DNA from: Trametes villosa
Lineage: Eukaryota > Basidiomycota > Agaricomycetes > Polyporales > Polyporaceae
Assembly (NCBI GenBank): GCA_002964805.2
Contig: PUDQ02000001.1
Coordinates: 7,960,001 to 8,024,000 of the forward strand
Length of the DNA: 64,000 nucleotides
Reading direction: 5' to 3'
Both the position numbers and the translations under genes were made by a program. The notes under the pieces were generated by a model. It searched no databases. It was not told the origin of the DNA and saw nothing but the letters and a program-made list of their open reading frames with translations. Positions within the stretch are counted from its first letter, which is position 1. Every line of letters starts with the position of its first letter. Below are positions 1 to 11,483 of this stretch, in pieces.

Positions 1-1045
1 AGCACTGGGAGATTGTTCGGTCTGGGGAGCCTACCTGATCCTGTAGGGCCACTGTGAAGTTGGGGGATTGAGCACAGGGGGATTAAGCACACACCGGGGG
101 CAGCCGTCCATATTACACCTCGTAACACATGAATTGCACGGTAACCTTTGGCCAAATGTAGCACTCCTTTGCCAAGCTGCGCCCTCTTGAGTATGATTCG
201 AATGTAGCGCGAAAACAGTGTTACATGCTAATCACACACTCAATATCATGTGTGATCAGCATGCCACTACGGTAGCATGGATTGAAACACCGAAAGCACA
301 ATCGGACATTGGTCGCAATGTGCTTTCGATGTATCAACTTGTTACAGAGAGCTATGCTCCCGGTGACAGGTCTCGAAGCTAGGCGCCTAGTAGCAGAATG
401 TAGAGAGACTTACAGTACCAGCACATTGCTCTTTTCGAACAATGGCATAGGCGTGCGGGGTATGAGGGGATTCTCCGTCATGCTTTGCGGGCTGTCATAC
501 ATGTCGGCTTGGGCGGTCGTGCGGTTGGCTGTATTCACGACCATGAGCTGTGTGTCCGTGAACCGTACTGGACGCTTGCATACGGCCGTTTGCGGACAGA
601 AGGGTTGTCCTGCTTATGTGCGGAGGTTCGTCGTAGTACATCGCCTTCATGTTCGCTTGCACACGTGTATAGTGGTTGAAGACACTTGAGTCCAGACATC
701 CTGAGGTTGAGAACCGTACCGATCGCGCACATGGACAGCAGGGCGAACGTACGCCACGGAGAGAACCTTCTTGGCGTTCTCTTGACCTACCACATACTCA
801 TTGAGATACTTGACCAGCTTCCGGGCGTGAGCGTTTTGTGTGGAATGCTAGTTGATGCCCTCTACCTGACGCGGTGTCGCCAGAGCCATCGGACTGGAAC
901 CATACGGAGAGCCGCCGGATAGATCGTCGTGCTGCGTGTACCGGGGCTGCGTGCGGACAGATCGCGCAGAAATTCGAGGACCAAGAAGCCTCCACGGTGC
1001 AGAGACGCGACAGCAGCTCAGCGCCGTCGAGCAGCCGTCGAACAT
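1..1045 (-). CDS. Mitochondrial ClpX-type AAA+ unfoldase, 5' part (continues off the left edge)
   Basis: This is the N-terminal part of a ClpX homologue (Mcx1-like), the ATPase that unfolds proteins in the mitochondrial matrix. The ATG at 1045 opens a basic, Ser/Arg-rich, acid-poor leader typical of a mitochondrial presequence. After a 46-nt intron the protein reads LVKYLNEYVVGQENAKKVLS, the ClpX region just before the AAA+ core, then VFNHYTRVQANMK, then PLFEKSNVLVL. A separate 17-nt exon at 35-51 gives the start of Walker A (GPTGSG). It is flanked by an unusually long 362-nt intron (52-413) and another intron that leaves the window at position 34. A 42-nt intron lies just before the TNRTTAQADM segment. 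No N-terminal zinc-finger domain is visible, as in fungal Mcx1. The rest of the gene is outside the window. Family assignment is strong; the exact start is inferred. Confidence 0.82.
62..91. repeat. Tandem 15-bp repeat inside the long ClpX intron
   Basis: Two adjacent 15-bp units, 62-76 and 77-91, differ at a single base (GGGGGATTGAGCACA versus GGGGGATTAAGCACA). They lie in the 362-nt intron, next to its acceptor. Confidence 0.85.
224..263. repeat. 15-bp inverted repeat in the long ClpX intron
   Basis: The arms 224-238 and 249-263 are complementary except for one position and enclose a 10-nt loop. The arms start CATGCT and end AGCATG. The hairpin could form in the pre-mRNA or mark a small inserted element. 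It lies in the intron that is about six times longer than the usual introns here. Confidence 0.8.
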
Positions 1046-1250
1046 AGTGGTACAAGGACAAGCAGGACGATGCCGCCGCCACACCGGCGCGCATTCTTGT
1101 ACGTACGGGCGCTCCGGACCGCCGCAACCGAGGCTAGCGTCGCGGCTAGCGCCCATTTACGACTTGGTCTTGACCTCCACCAACCGCCTCCGCTGCAGCC
1201 TCCTTTGCCCGGGTCTCACTGTTGTCTACATCTTGAAGAGGGACTCCGAA
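1046..1250. promoter_or_regulatory. Divergent promoter ClpX / cactin
   Basis: Only 205 bp separate the two start codons, so both 5' UTRs and promoters must share this stretch. No clear TATA box was seen. Confidence 0.6.
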
Positions 1251-3736
1251 ATGGGTAGAGACCGTTCTCGCTCTGTCACTCCAGACGGCAGGGATCGTGA
1301 TCGTGACCGCTACCGCGATAGGTCCAGGTCTCCCCGTGCGCGGTCCCGCGACCGCGATGTGCGCAAGGAGTCCCGCAGGTACGACGACGCAGACAGAGAC
1401 CGTGACCGCCGCCACCGGAGCCGGAGTCCGCGCCGCAGCGAGAGCAAGGACCGGGACCGGAAGTCTCACCGTCGGCACAGAGACAGAAGTGCCAGCTCGG
1501 AGCGGGACAAGAAGAAGTGTGTCTCACTACAACCTCAACTTTGCGCGCACGCTGACGTTCTATAGGCGCAAACGCGACAAGTCTGAGGACCGCAAGGCCC
1601 GAAAGGCAGAGAAGCGGCGAGCCAGGGAGGAAGAGGAAGCTCGGCGGGTGGCGGAGCTGAGCGTATACAGCGCGACCGACAACCCCTTCCACGACGTGAA
1701 CCTTGACCAGCAGTTCCGCTGGCACAAGAAGAACGAGAAGGAGAAGAAGCAGGGCCTATCACTCGAAGAGGCACAACGCAGGGATGCACTACGCCGGCAG
1801 GAAGCCAAAGAGGAGCTGGAGCGATTGAACAAGCGACGAGCTGAGCGAGAGGCGGAACAAAGGATACGCGAGGAGGAGGAGATTAGGATGCACCGGCTAG
1901 CCGAGTCCGCCCAGATGTCCGAATGGCTTGGGAAGGAGGAAGACTTCCAGCTGGAGCAGGAGCGCAACCGGGCCATGATCCGCATCAAGGAGAAGAGGGC
2001 GAAAGCTATTGACTTCCTTGCGCTGAACCTCCGCTACGTCAACCCAACAACGGAGGAGGATGACGAACTCACCAAAGAGGGCTTGGAAATCGACCTTGAC
2101 GAGCCGTACACCATTGTCGACGTACGTTAACCACCTATACTCATCGTTCGGTGCTAACGTACCTACAGAGCCTGACACCCGAGCAAGTGGAGGAGCTACA
2201 TGACGACATCGAGAAATATCTTCGCCTCGAGAAGTCAGACTCAAACCTCGAGTTCTGGACCGTACGTGCGCTCACTTCTCAATCTATTCGTCGAGTAGCT
2301 AAACTTGCCTATAGAACATGATGGTAATCACGAAGGATGCGTTAGAACGTGCCAAGGCGTCGCGGAGGATGGGCGCCGCTGCCGCAGCAGCGGTGGAAGC
2401 GGATATCACTGCCCTATTGCAGGGCAAGTCGTATGATCATCTCGTCCAGTTGCAGAAGCAAATCCAGGCCAAGCTTGCGAGCGGAGAGCCAATAGACACG
2501 GACTACTGGGAGAATCTTCTGCAGAAGCTGCTCGTGTGGAAGTCCAAGGTAGGATGGGGTGTCGTCCTCGTTAGCATATACTCATCTCTGCGTTAGGCTA
2601 AGCTCCGGACCTTCCACGAAGTCGTCGTTCGCAACCGTCTTGAGCAACTCCGCAAGAGGCAGCGAGATGAAGCCCTTCAAGCTCAGGAGGAGCTGCTGGC
2701 CGGTGTCGCAAGATCCGCCCAGAGGGGCGACGCTCGGAATGTCATCCCTGCGGATGGCGCCGAGCAAGCAGCGCCTGAGGATGTTGAACCCTACGACCGC
2801 TCAATGAGCCCACCACTCCTCGATGTCCGGGATCTCAAACACGATGACCGCGAGATGGATATCGTCACAACAATCGAGGACCTCCGCTACCTGGTATGTA
2901 GCTATGTTCTTCTAAATAACGGGGTACTGACATTCTCATGTAGTTGCAACAACGGCGTGGCGTCGCGGGTTCCCGGTTCATCCCCAAGCCGGTCGAGGCA
3001 CCCGTCGAAGAACAGGCTGTGGAAGCACCCAGCAACGCGGACCTCGCAGAGGCTCTGTATCGCGCCGAGGCGGAACGAGAGCTGGACGAGGAAGAGGAGC
3101 TCTTCAACGTGGAAGAGGCCATCAATCGGACAACAGCCTACAACTGGGAAGACAAGTATCGACCGCGGAAGCCGAGGTACTTTAATCGTGTCCACACTGG
3201 CTATGAGTGGAACAAGTACAACCAAACACATTATGAGTACGTATTGTCGAAGATATGTCGTGTGATCGTTGTGTTGACCTTATCTAAGCACGGACAACCC
3301 TCCGCCAAAGGTTGTGCAAGGATACAAGGTGAATTCTCTCAACGCGATACTCGGCCGAACTGACATTGAATCTTCTCTCAGTTCAATATCTTCTATCCCG
3401 ACCTCATCGACAAGTCGAAGGCGCCGACATACAAGATTATCAAGGAACCTGGCAACGACGAGACTGTCCTCCTGTACTTCAGCGCAGGCCCTCCGTACGA
3501 AGATATCGCATTCCGTATCGTCAACCGCGAATGGGAGTTCTCTCACAAACGGTGCGCGTTGCCTAACCAAGCTACTGAGGTGTGCATCTTACTGAACAAT
3601 CACGCAGAGGATTCCGGAGTAGTTTCGACAGAGGATGTCTCTCGCTGTGGTTCAACTTCCGTCGGAACGTGAGTGGCATAGATCTATCCTCACAGGTGCG
3701 TTGCTCACGCACCAGTTGCAGTTCTATCGCAAGTAA
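1251..3736 (+). CDS. Cactin (spliceosome-associated protein)
   Basis: Cactin is a nuclear protein of the late spliceosome needed for accurate splicing. Ten exons (donors near 1517, 2122, 2262, 2549, 2894, 3237, 3329, 3552 and 3669) join to 2025 nt, giving 674 residues with an unbroken frame. The first ~90 residues are an RS/RD-rich tail. A charged coiled-coil region follows, with the conserved stretch NPFHDVNLDQQFRWHKK, then the central cactin domain. The C-terminal cactin domain runs from YNWEDKYRPRKPRYFNRVHTG to the end, including the typical FNIFYPDLIDKSKAPTY and SLWFNFRRNFYRK ending. The last exon is only 15 nt. Length and domain order match the family. The start was chosen because it opens directly into the RS tail. 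Confidence 0.95.
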
Positions 3737-4018
3737 GGCCTTGATTGTGCTTGCGGACTCGTCGTGTATTATATACCACCCGAATATGCCTGTAGTGGAA
3801 CGTTGTAAACCTGCACTATGCTGATCAGACTGGGGCGAAAGTCATTGCTGGGACTTGCGCGAGATAGCCGCCGGTATCTCTTGACTCGATCGCGATTCGC
3901 GGGAAACGAGATGATCTCGCTCCAGCCTCAGATCTGTCCTCCGTACCCTCGCGTACATACACATCTACTGCTTTTCTGCACGACCTCTTAGCTTGCTCGC
4001 TGACGCAGTCTTGAAACT

Positions 4019-6403
4019 ATGCCGACCGTCGCGTGCGACAAGGAGGAGCTCTGGCAGCGTCTGGGGCGCGCGTACAGTACGTGCGAGTGAATACACTCAG
4101 GCCTGCTGCTGATTTTGTACCATAGCTCAGGAGGAGTTTGATCATCTGCTCTTCGAGTTCGGCCTCGAGCTAGACGAGGACGTGCGTTTAGTTCAGCAAT
4201 AGAGGCTTGATCTCGTAACTCAGGAGCGTGCTCGCAGACCACGGAAGAAGTGGAGGAGCTCAAGAAGAAAGGTCTTCCGGCCGAGCGTCCAGTGCGTACC
4301 CCCTTCCTTGCGGACACACAGAATGTTGACGGACCATCGGATGGCTATAGCAATTGAAAATCGAGATCCCTGCGAACCGGTCGGTCTCCATACAAGGATA
4401 ACTGGGCCGACTACTGAAGGCACCTCGCAGCTACGATCTCCTGTGCATTGAAGGCATCGCTCGCGCCCTGCGCGTTTTCCTCGAGCTGGACAAGCCGCCC
4501 CAGTACAAGCTTGTCTACCCTCCCGGCGGAGAGGCCGACCTGCTCACCGCAGTGATTGAGCCCGAGGTGCGTACGGATCTGCTAGGGAAACGCTACTACG
4601 ACTAGGGCTCTTACCATTCGCACGCTATAGACCGCGAAAATCCGGCCGTACTTCGCGTGTGCGGTACTCCGCAACGTCAAGTTCACGCAACTGTCCTACG
4701 ACTCGTTCATTGACCTCCAGGACAAGCTGCACCAGAACATCTGCAGGCGGCGGCAGTTCGTCGCCATCGGCACGCATGATCTTGACACCATCCAGGGACC
4801 GTTCAGGTATCGGGCGCGTCCCCCGAAGGACATCAAGTTCAAGCCTCTAGGGAAGACGCAGGAGTACACCGCGGAGGAGCTTATGAACGTCTATGAGGTG
4901 CGCGAACACCTCCCCGGCCTTGCTAGAATGACTAGAGTTGACCCTTTCGCAGTCAGAAAAGCACCTCTCACGTTACCTGCCCATCATCCGGGACTCCCCT
5001 GTGTATCCCATCATCTACGACAAGAACGACGTCGTACTGTCGATGCCCCCCATCATCAACTCTGAGCACAGCAAGATCACGCTCAACACCCGGAATATCT
5101 TCATCGATGTTACTGCTACCGATGAGACGAAGCTGCACATTGTCACGAACATCATTGCGTCTATGTTCTCCGAGTACTGCGAGGAGCCCTTCACGTGCGT
5201 CCTGCTCAGAGTACAATTATCACCTAGCTAACAGCATCTCTGGACACTAGGATTGAACCGGTCAAGGTCATTCAGCCTGACGGAACCACCCGCATCACTC
5301 CCGACCTCAAATACCGCTCGGCGACAGCGCACGCATCATACGTGAACTCATGTACGGGCCTCCAGCTGGACGCCCCGGCGGTCGCGAAGCTCCTCGAGCG
5401 CATGACGCTGTCGACGTCGCTTTCCTCTGACAATGCGGACGAGATACTCGTGCAAATCCCGCCTACGCGACCAGATATCCTACACGAGTGCGATCTGATG
5501 GAGGACGCTGCGATTGCGTACGGATTCAACAAGCTGCCCGACGCGTTCCCCTCGACAAGTACCGTCGCGCAACCGTTGGCGATCAGCAAACTCAGCGACA
5601 TTGTCCGTCAGGAGTGCGGTCTCTCCGGATGGGTGGAGGCGCTTCCCCTCATTCTCGTGCGTAGAGTATTCCACAGAATGCCTGAGCATAGTGACTCAGC
5701 TGCCCCCACAGTGCTCGCACGAGGAGAACTTCGAGTGGCTGAACCGCAAGGACGACGGGAAGACGGCGGTGCGCATCGGGAACCCGAAGACGCTCGAGTT
5801 CCAGGTCGTGCGCACGTCGCTCCTGCAGGGCCTGCTCAAGACGATCCGCGAGAACCGCTCGCGGCCGCTGCCGATCCGCGTGTTCGAGAGCGCGGACGTC
5901 GTGCTCAAGGACGCCGCGCTCGAGCGCCAGGCGCGCAACGTGCGCCACGCCGCCGCGGTGTGGTGCAACAAGACGGCCGGGTTCGAGGTCGTGCACGGCC
6001 TGCTCGACCGCATCATGCTCATGCTCGAGGTCCCGCGCATCGCGAGCGACGACGCTGCCGCAGCGACTGGGTACTACATCAAGGAGCGCGACGGTGCGTT
6101 CTCCTTCCCTTTCTGCTTTTCGCAGTGTGTCGTTGGGGATGCTGATGCGCGTGCATAGACCCGACCTTCTTCCCCGGGCGTGCGGCGACGATCTACTACC
6201 GCCCGCCGAAGAGCACGAGCGGGCTGTCCGTGCTCAAGCGCAACCTTAAGGCGGCGTTCAACGGCTCGGACGACCTCGAGGTCGGCGTGCTCGGCATCCT
6301 GCACCCGTCCGTGCTCGAGAAGTTCGAGATCTCGTACCCGTGCTCCGCCGTCGAGTTCACGCTCGAGCCGTTCAAGAAGGAGCTGCAGACCGTGTTCGCG
6401 TAA
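4019..6403 (+). CDS. FRS1: Cytosolic phenylalanyl-tRNA synthetase beta subunit
   Basis: This is the beta subunit of the alpha2-beta2 enzyme that charges tRNA-Phe in the cytosol. The N-terminus [20 protein letters not shown] followed by [18 protein letters not shown] is the archaeal/eukaryotic PheRS-beta signature. The B3/4 editing region (around 4440-5200: [29 protein letters not shown]-type segments) and the B5 domain ([20 protein letters not shown], then [20 protein letters not shown]) follow in order. The C-terminus ends [10 protein letters not shown]. The gene is split by short introns, each joining in frame where checked. The 5700-6080 and 6160-6400 exons are strongly GC-rich at third positions, as in the BSD2 gene next door. 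The alpha subunit lies about 13 kb away on the other strand. Confidence 0.95.
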
Positions 6404-6857
6404 CGCCGCACCTCGGGACAACGGGTTTCGGGCTAGGGGGCCGATGCTGGAATTGGGACCGCACCGGCGAGGCGAAATAGACGAAGCGCAGAAGTTGTGA
6501 CATATGTACCTTGCCATTGCTTGCCGAATGAAACGTTCGCTCTACCTCCGCCGCCGTCCCGCGTGAGCTGCCCGGGAATGATATAGCGAGGCCGTCTAGT
6601 ACACGGAGATGTATATTACAGGGAACGAACGTCGCCCGAGCAGCTTCGGGAACACGGGCACAGATTGAGACCAGTACGCGGAGTCGGATAGGATGCAGCA
6701 GCGCGCCGGAAACGATAGGGAGGTATCCAACCAAGAACCAAGCCAGACATGTCCAACGCGAATAAGTGAGATTAGCAGCTCCTCCCGCGCGCCGGGAGAG
6801 CGAAAACGTATACAAGCTCAACAAGTTCTTCACACAACCTGACCACCGAGGGAGTAA
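6404..6857. other. Intergenic, convergent 3' ends
   Basis: 454 bp between two converging genes. It should hold both 3' UTRs. Nothing else was seen. Confidence 0.6.
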
Positions 6858-8459
6858 TCATAGCAGGCCTGCGGAGCGCAGGTCCTGGTGCAGCCGCGCC
6901 TCGTCCGCGTACGCCCTTGCGAGCCGCTCGTTGCGCTCCGGGTTCGCGGGGTCGAGCGGGAGCACGTACGCGTTGCGCGCGGGCGCGTCGTCCTCCTCTT
7001 CCTCCTCCTGCGCGGCCTCGCGGTGCGCGGCGCCGGGGAAGCCGAGGCCGGTGCGCAGGAGCGAGCCGTCGGCGAGGCCGTGGAGGCCGAACGCGCGCTC
7101 GATGGACGAGACGATCGCGGCGGAGCGGGCCTGCTCCTCGGGCGTCGCGGGCGCGGGGGACTCGCCCTGGGAGGAGAGGATGCCGCGCTCCCAGCGCTTG
7201 ACGCGCCAGAAGCCGAGCACGGAGGTGAGGAGCATGAACCATCCTGCACGTACGGGCGATCAGCTCTCGTGTACCAGAGGGTATGTGGCGCTCAAAACTT
7301 ACCGATGGTCATAAGCAGGAACGACAGCCACTCGGTGGTGGCGTCGGGGCTGATGTACCCGTCAGTTGGGATATCTGTTGTGGGGGTAGGGGGACTGGTC
7401 GCTGTGAGGTTTAGGTTGTTGTAGTACGCCTCCGCCTCCGCGGCGGTGCTGAACGTCGGCCGGGGCTCGTCGGGCTTCCACCCGCCCCACGGGTCCTGGT
7501 CGCTGACGTACCCCTCCTTCCCGCGCAGCGCAAAGCCGTACTGGATGAGCGTGATGCCGAGCCCCGCGCGCGAGCCGAACTTCGCGGCGTGCGTCGTGTG
7601 CAGCAGGTACGTGAGCAGGAAGCCGACGAACTGGAACGAGATCGAGACGAGCATGTTCCAGAGGAAGGAGAAGAGCGAGCCGGTCGGGAGCGAGTCGATG
7701 ATCACGTCCCCGGGCGTGTTCGACGCGGACGGCGCGTGGATCGTCGTCTCCCAGTACGGCGGCACCGCGTCCGCCTGCGCCTGCGCGTACGACGGCGGGA
7801 CCTCCTTCTGCACCTCCTCGGGCACGATCAGGACGTTGTCCCCTGCCAGGCACCCGTATCAGCTTCGGTGTGGCGCTATCAGCCTGTTGTGCACACGCAC
7901 CGTCCTGCACCCGGATGCCCCGCGACGGTTTCGCGGTTACATTGGCGAACACGCCGTCGTTGGAGGTGCCGCCGCCGACGGGGCCCTGCGGCCGCTGGCC
8001 CGCCAAGCCGAGCCGCTGCACGTAGTGGCTCGGCAACACCGCCTGCGCCGTCCGCGAGAACCAGCCGGCCCCTCCCCTTGTTGACGACGACGACGCAGCA
8101 TCGGTGCTTGCCTGCTGGAACGTCGGCACCAATCCGTTCGAGTTCCCGAACTCGTTCGGGAGCGCACGCGCGGACGGCCCCGGGGGCGAGCCGGGGGGCG
8201 GGCGGATGTAGTCGAAGTCGACGTTCTCAAAGTCGTACGCCCCGGGCGCTGCGCCACCGCCTGCGCCGGAGTGGAAGTCGTGCGAGTCGCGGGCGTGGTG
8301 CGCGGGCTCGGCGTTGGGGAGGGATTGGTAGCCGTTGCGGGCGGTCCTGGGCTGCGGGCCGTCGTCATCGTCGTCCGAGTCGTCGAAGGCGGCCTCCATC
8401 TCGTTTATCGCATCGGGGTCTGTGTGTGGATTGGGGAGCGGGGCATAGCGTGCGGGCAT
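6858..8459 (-). CDS. Bsd2/Ndfip-family membrane adaptor of Rsp5 ubiquitin ligase
   Basis: The protein resembles Bsd2/Tre1/Tre2 and Ndfip, Golgi-endosome membrane proteins that bring cargo such as metal transporters to NEDD4/Rsp5. Three exons (7901-8459, 7303-7842, 6858-7243) give 1485 nt, 494 residues. The start MPARYAPLPNP is followed by an acidic, disordered tail. A PPxY motif (PPSY) sits just before the membrane part; this is the motif that binds WW domains of Rsp5. Three hydrophobic segments follow: LFSFLWNMLVSISFQFVGFL, a short ITLIQYGFAL segment, and WLSFLLMTIGWFMLLTSVLG. The C-terminal tail is acidic. A longer 5' reading exists in the same frame up to about 8597, but the MPARY start fits fungal relatives better. 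Confidence 0.9.
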
Positions 8460-9238
8460 AAGGATGGACGGTAAGAAGGAAAAGCAGGAGGGGGGAGGAA
8501 GAGGGACGTCGGAGGCGTTGGGAGACGAGCGAGTGCGAGTCGGCAGATGGGCACCGCAGCGGGGGCAGTAGGCGCCCTGATTACGCCTCCAGCCCATATC
8601 AGGACATCCGACCTGCGCCTCCAGCCAATCGTCGCCCTCGCCCGTGTTTATCCGTATGGACGTTGTGGCTGTTAACCTAAAGAGGGACGCATCCTATTGG
8701 CCACAGCCTAGATCGTCTGCAGACCGACGTGGATGTGCAACTGAGCTCCCTTCTGAGCTTGTTCCACCGCCTCGACCACAATGCATCATCTTCGGTGGCC
8801 CCAGTAGCAGCTGTTCGACTGTTTCGCCTGCGACACACCGAACGCAATCATCTTCGAAGTCACTAATCATATATGCACTGCATGGTACTGCGATACAAGC
8901 AACGGATAGAACGCGACCGCCACTACGCCCATCTACTCCGGCCGCCTTTACTCGTGGGACGACCGGCATCGACACCATAGATGACACCATAAATCAGTAA
9001 CGTCGCAACCCTCGGCTGGCGAGGTGGCCCGAAGTCCTCTCCGGGCGCTCCGCCGCCTTCGCCGACTGGTGGACGGAGCGGACGCGCGGCTGCGCTCAGT
9101 CGAGGCGGGTCGCGCTCGACCGAGGCACCGTCGGGGTATAGGTCCGGCTCCAGATGCGACCGCCTGCCGGAAACCGTGTTGTCAGCATCACCGCCGGTGG
9201 GAGGGCGTGCACCGCAAGCCAGGGACATACCTGGCAGG
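8460..9238. other. Intergenic, promoter of the BSD2-like gene
   Basis: 779 bp upstream of the BSD2-like gene and downstream of the next minus-strand gene. No convincing coding segment on either strand. An unspliced or spliced 3' UTR of the 9239 gene may extend in: a plausible donor follows its stop codon. Confidence 0.5.
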
Positions 9239-9799
9239 CTAGCGCATGTACAGGTCCTCCCGGTTCGAGCTGTGGACGAGGCGCTGCACGCGCTGGCAGC
9301 TCTCCATCCGCGCGTCCATCAGCTCCGAGAACATCTCGAGCAGGCGTGCGGCGGGCTCGGTGGGGGGCGCGCGCGTGGGACGACGCTTGCGCTGGTGGAG
9401 GGCGACGCCCTCGAGCTTGAGCCGCATCATGTTCTTCCGCCGCATCCACCGGTTCGCTGCGGACGTGCGGGACGGTGGTGGGATGGTGGCGTCGGTCTCC
9501 ATCTTCACGACGGGGGACTCGACGGCGGTCGAGTCTGAGGTGGTGGATGATGCGGGGGAGAGTGCGGACTGGGTGGAGGAGGATGGTGAAGGAGCATCGG
9601 CCGGAGGGGGAGCGTCGATGCCCTTGGTGAGTGCGAGCTCAAGTGCTGCGCGGGTGTGATGGGCCCAGTACCGCTCCTGCTGGTAGAACTGCTCGAGGGA
9701 GTCGAGGAGGACGGCAGCAGGGTGTGCTACTTGGAGCGATGTGGGAGACTGGGGAGGGGTGGGGAGGCCGCCGTCGGGGGAGGGGGAGCGGTACTTCAT
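9239..9799 (-). CDS. Unknown protein, 186 residues
   Basis: A single uninterrupted frame starts at an ATG (MKYRSPSPDGGLPTPPQSP) and ends LYMR. I do not recognise the family. The N-terminus is Ser/Pro-rich; residues ~28-60 (AVLLDSLEQFYQQERYWAHH) and the C-terminal ~70 residues are predicted helical from composition. A basic patch RWMRRKNMMRLKLEG and KRRPTR could bind nucleic acid or direct nuclear import. There is no signal peptide or membrane segment. It faces EMC10 across a shared, CCAAT-rich promoter. Coding status is supported by length, ATG start and high GC at third positions. Function unknown. Confidence 0.7.
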   Translation of the reverse strand: MKYRSPSPDGGLPTPPQSPTSLQVAHPAAVLLDSLEQFYQQERYWAHHTRAALELALTKGIDAPPPADAPSPSSSTQSALSPASSTTSDSTAVESPVVKMETDATIPPPSRTSAANRWMRRKNMMRLKLEGVALHQRKRRPTRAPPTEPAARLLEMFSELMDARMESCQRVQRLVHSSNREDLYMR

Positions 9800-10402
9800 G
9801 TTGGATAGCGGGCGGGGGGACGAGGGTGCGGGGGGTGAGAGAGCAGGGGCGTTGATAGTGGGGAGGGAACGGCTGTCGCGGGTTGGCTGTCGGGCATTTT
9901 ATGAGGGGGAGAGGACGAGTCTCGACTGTCTCGAGAACAACCGCACGGGAGCTTGAGCGAATGTCCAGACCAATAGCGTTCCAGACCAGGCCCCTGCAGC
10001 CAATGGGAGCCCGTTCTCCCATTGGCCAATCACCGGCTGATTCGGGCGGTGATTGGCTGCTGCTGAGGCGAACAGCTCGTCCGCGGGCCCTCGAGCCGCC
10101 CGTCGCCTGCGAAGAGGAGCGAAATGAGTGAGTGCGGGGGCGAGGAGGAGAGAAGAGGAGAGACATACCGTGGCCGAGGCCAGGAGAGCGACGACCTGGC
10201 CGTACGCTGCAAGGGACACGCCCCGTCCGCGTGAGCTCCATACCCAGTGCGATCCTGTGACGACATCATAGATCTCCTTCGTCAGCCCCCTTGCTATTCC
10301 TGGCCCGCCTCCCCGATCCGGCCCCGCGTCCAATCGCGTTCGCCCCCGGGCGTCTACGCGCCGTCCTGGCTGCTGCACGCTGATTCGCTCCCTGCAGCTG
10401 CC
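9800..10402. promoter_or_regulatory. Divergent promoter with six CCAAT boxes
   Basis: CCAAT (or ATTGG) occurs at 9970-9974, 10000-10004, 10021-10025, 10026-10030, 10052-10056 and 10330-10334. Five fall within 87 bp, and two of them abut as ATTGGCCAAT. This is the binding core for the fungal HAP/NF-Y complex. The stretch separates the unknown gene (minus) and EMC10 (plus). Confidence 0.65.
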
Positions 10403-11483
10403 ATGTTCTCCCGCCTCCCTCCCCTCCTCGTCCTCTCCCAGCTGTTCCTCCTCGCCCGCGCCGCCCCCGAGCTCCGTCTCAAACACAGGCTCTTCCATCC
10501 GTCCCTCCCCGCCGCGCCCTTCGTCGATCGTGCCACTGTCCACCTGACTGGCTCTGGGCCTGCCACCGACGCGCGCCTCGTCCCCTCCGAGACTTTCGCT
10601 GATGACTTCCTCCAATATACCGCCGCGGCCGAGGGCCTCAAGGATGCATTATACCAGGTCGCGCTAGAGCACCCAGGCGATGTTGAGCAGTCCCAATGGG
10701 CCACCTCGTCCGTCCTCGCTGTGAGCCCATCTCCCTCTCGGCCCCTCCCACTTCCTGTCTGCCGCGTTCCAGACGTGGGCCGCGCCTCTCCGTGCGCAGA
10801 CGCCTCCCTGTCATGTCTACATTATCCCATGCATTTCCGTAACGTGCTGCCCGCGAATAATCACGATATTGACTCCCCGCCCTCTCGCCCCGCCCAGTGC
10901 CACCTTCCGTACAGCACCTCCGAGTCGTTCACACTCCACCTCGACCAGAACGGCCGCCCGTTCAGCCTCGACTACTTCGTCGGGCCCATTCCGCACAGCG
11001 GCGCGTGTCCGAAGGTCAGGCGCAAGGCAGGCGCCCAGTCGAGCCCCGCCTCGGTCAAGCTTATCGCCAACACGACCGTTGCACTTCGATCGCCGAGCTT
11101 CCCGCCGCTGTACGTCTATTTCCCCGCGAACCCCTGCGGCCGCATGCGGGGCACCGTGCACTGCGGGGCTTGTACGGGCCGTGATTGAAATCGTGGTGGC
11201 TGATCATCTGCGCCGCCTACATCCAGCCCGCAACTACGCGTACCGCCCCCCGTGACGGCCGAGGGCAAGCCCGTCGAGGCGCCGCGGGAAAAGTCGTTTA
11301 TCGAGAAGTACTGGATGTACATCGCCATCGCGCTCATAGCCATGAGTACGTGTGACCGCCCTTCTCGCGTGCGGCATGATGCTGACGGGTGCGGCGCGGG
11401 CCGTGTGTGTTGCAGTTGCCGCGCCGGCGCCGGCGGAGGAGGGGGCGGGCGGCCGCGACCAGGGGTCTGGTGGCCGTCGGTAG
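10403..11483 (+). CDS. EMC10: ER membrane protein complex subunit 10
   Basis: EMC10 is the lumenal/membrane subunit of the EMC, which inserts tail-anchored and multi-pass proteins into the ER. Four exons (10403-10720, 10898-11109, 11227-11345, 11416-11483) join to 717 nt, 238 residues. The N-terminus MFSRLPPLLVLSQLFLLARA is a signal peptide. The lumenal part contains the beta-rich region with LHLDQNGRPFSLDYFVG. The family hallmark EKSFIEKYWMYIAIALIAM follows, giving the single C-terminal membrane segment. The Pro-rich linker (PPLPQLRVPPPV) just before it is formed only when the 117-nt intron is removed, which supports that intron. Confidence 0.92.

Noticed and set aside
282..689. Plus-strand open frames at the left end
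   Set aside because: They are antisense to ClpX exons and the long intron; none resembles a protein.
6880..7240. Long plus-strand frames over the BSD2 exons
   Set aside because: Arg/Ala-rich antisense shadows caused by high GC at third positions.
8644..9000. Open frame upstream of the BSD2-like gene
   Set aside because: Low-complexity translation without any family signature; lies in promoter sequence.
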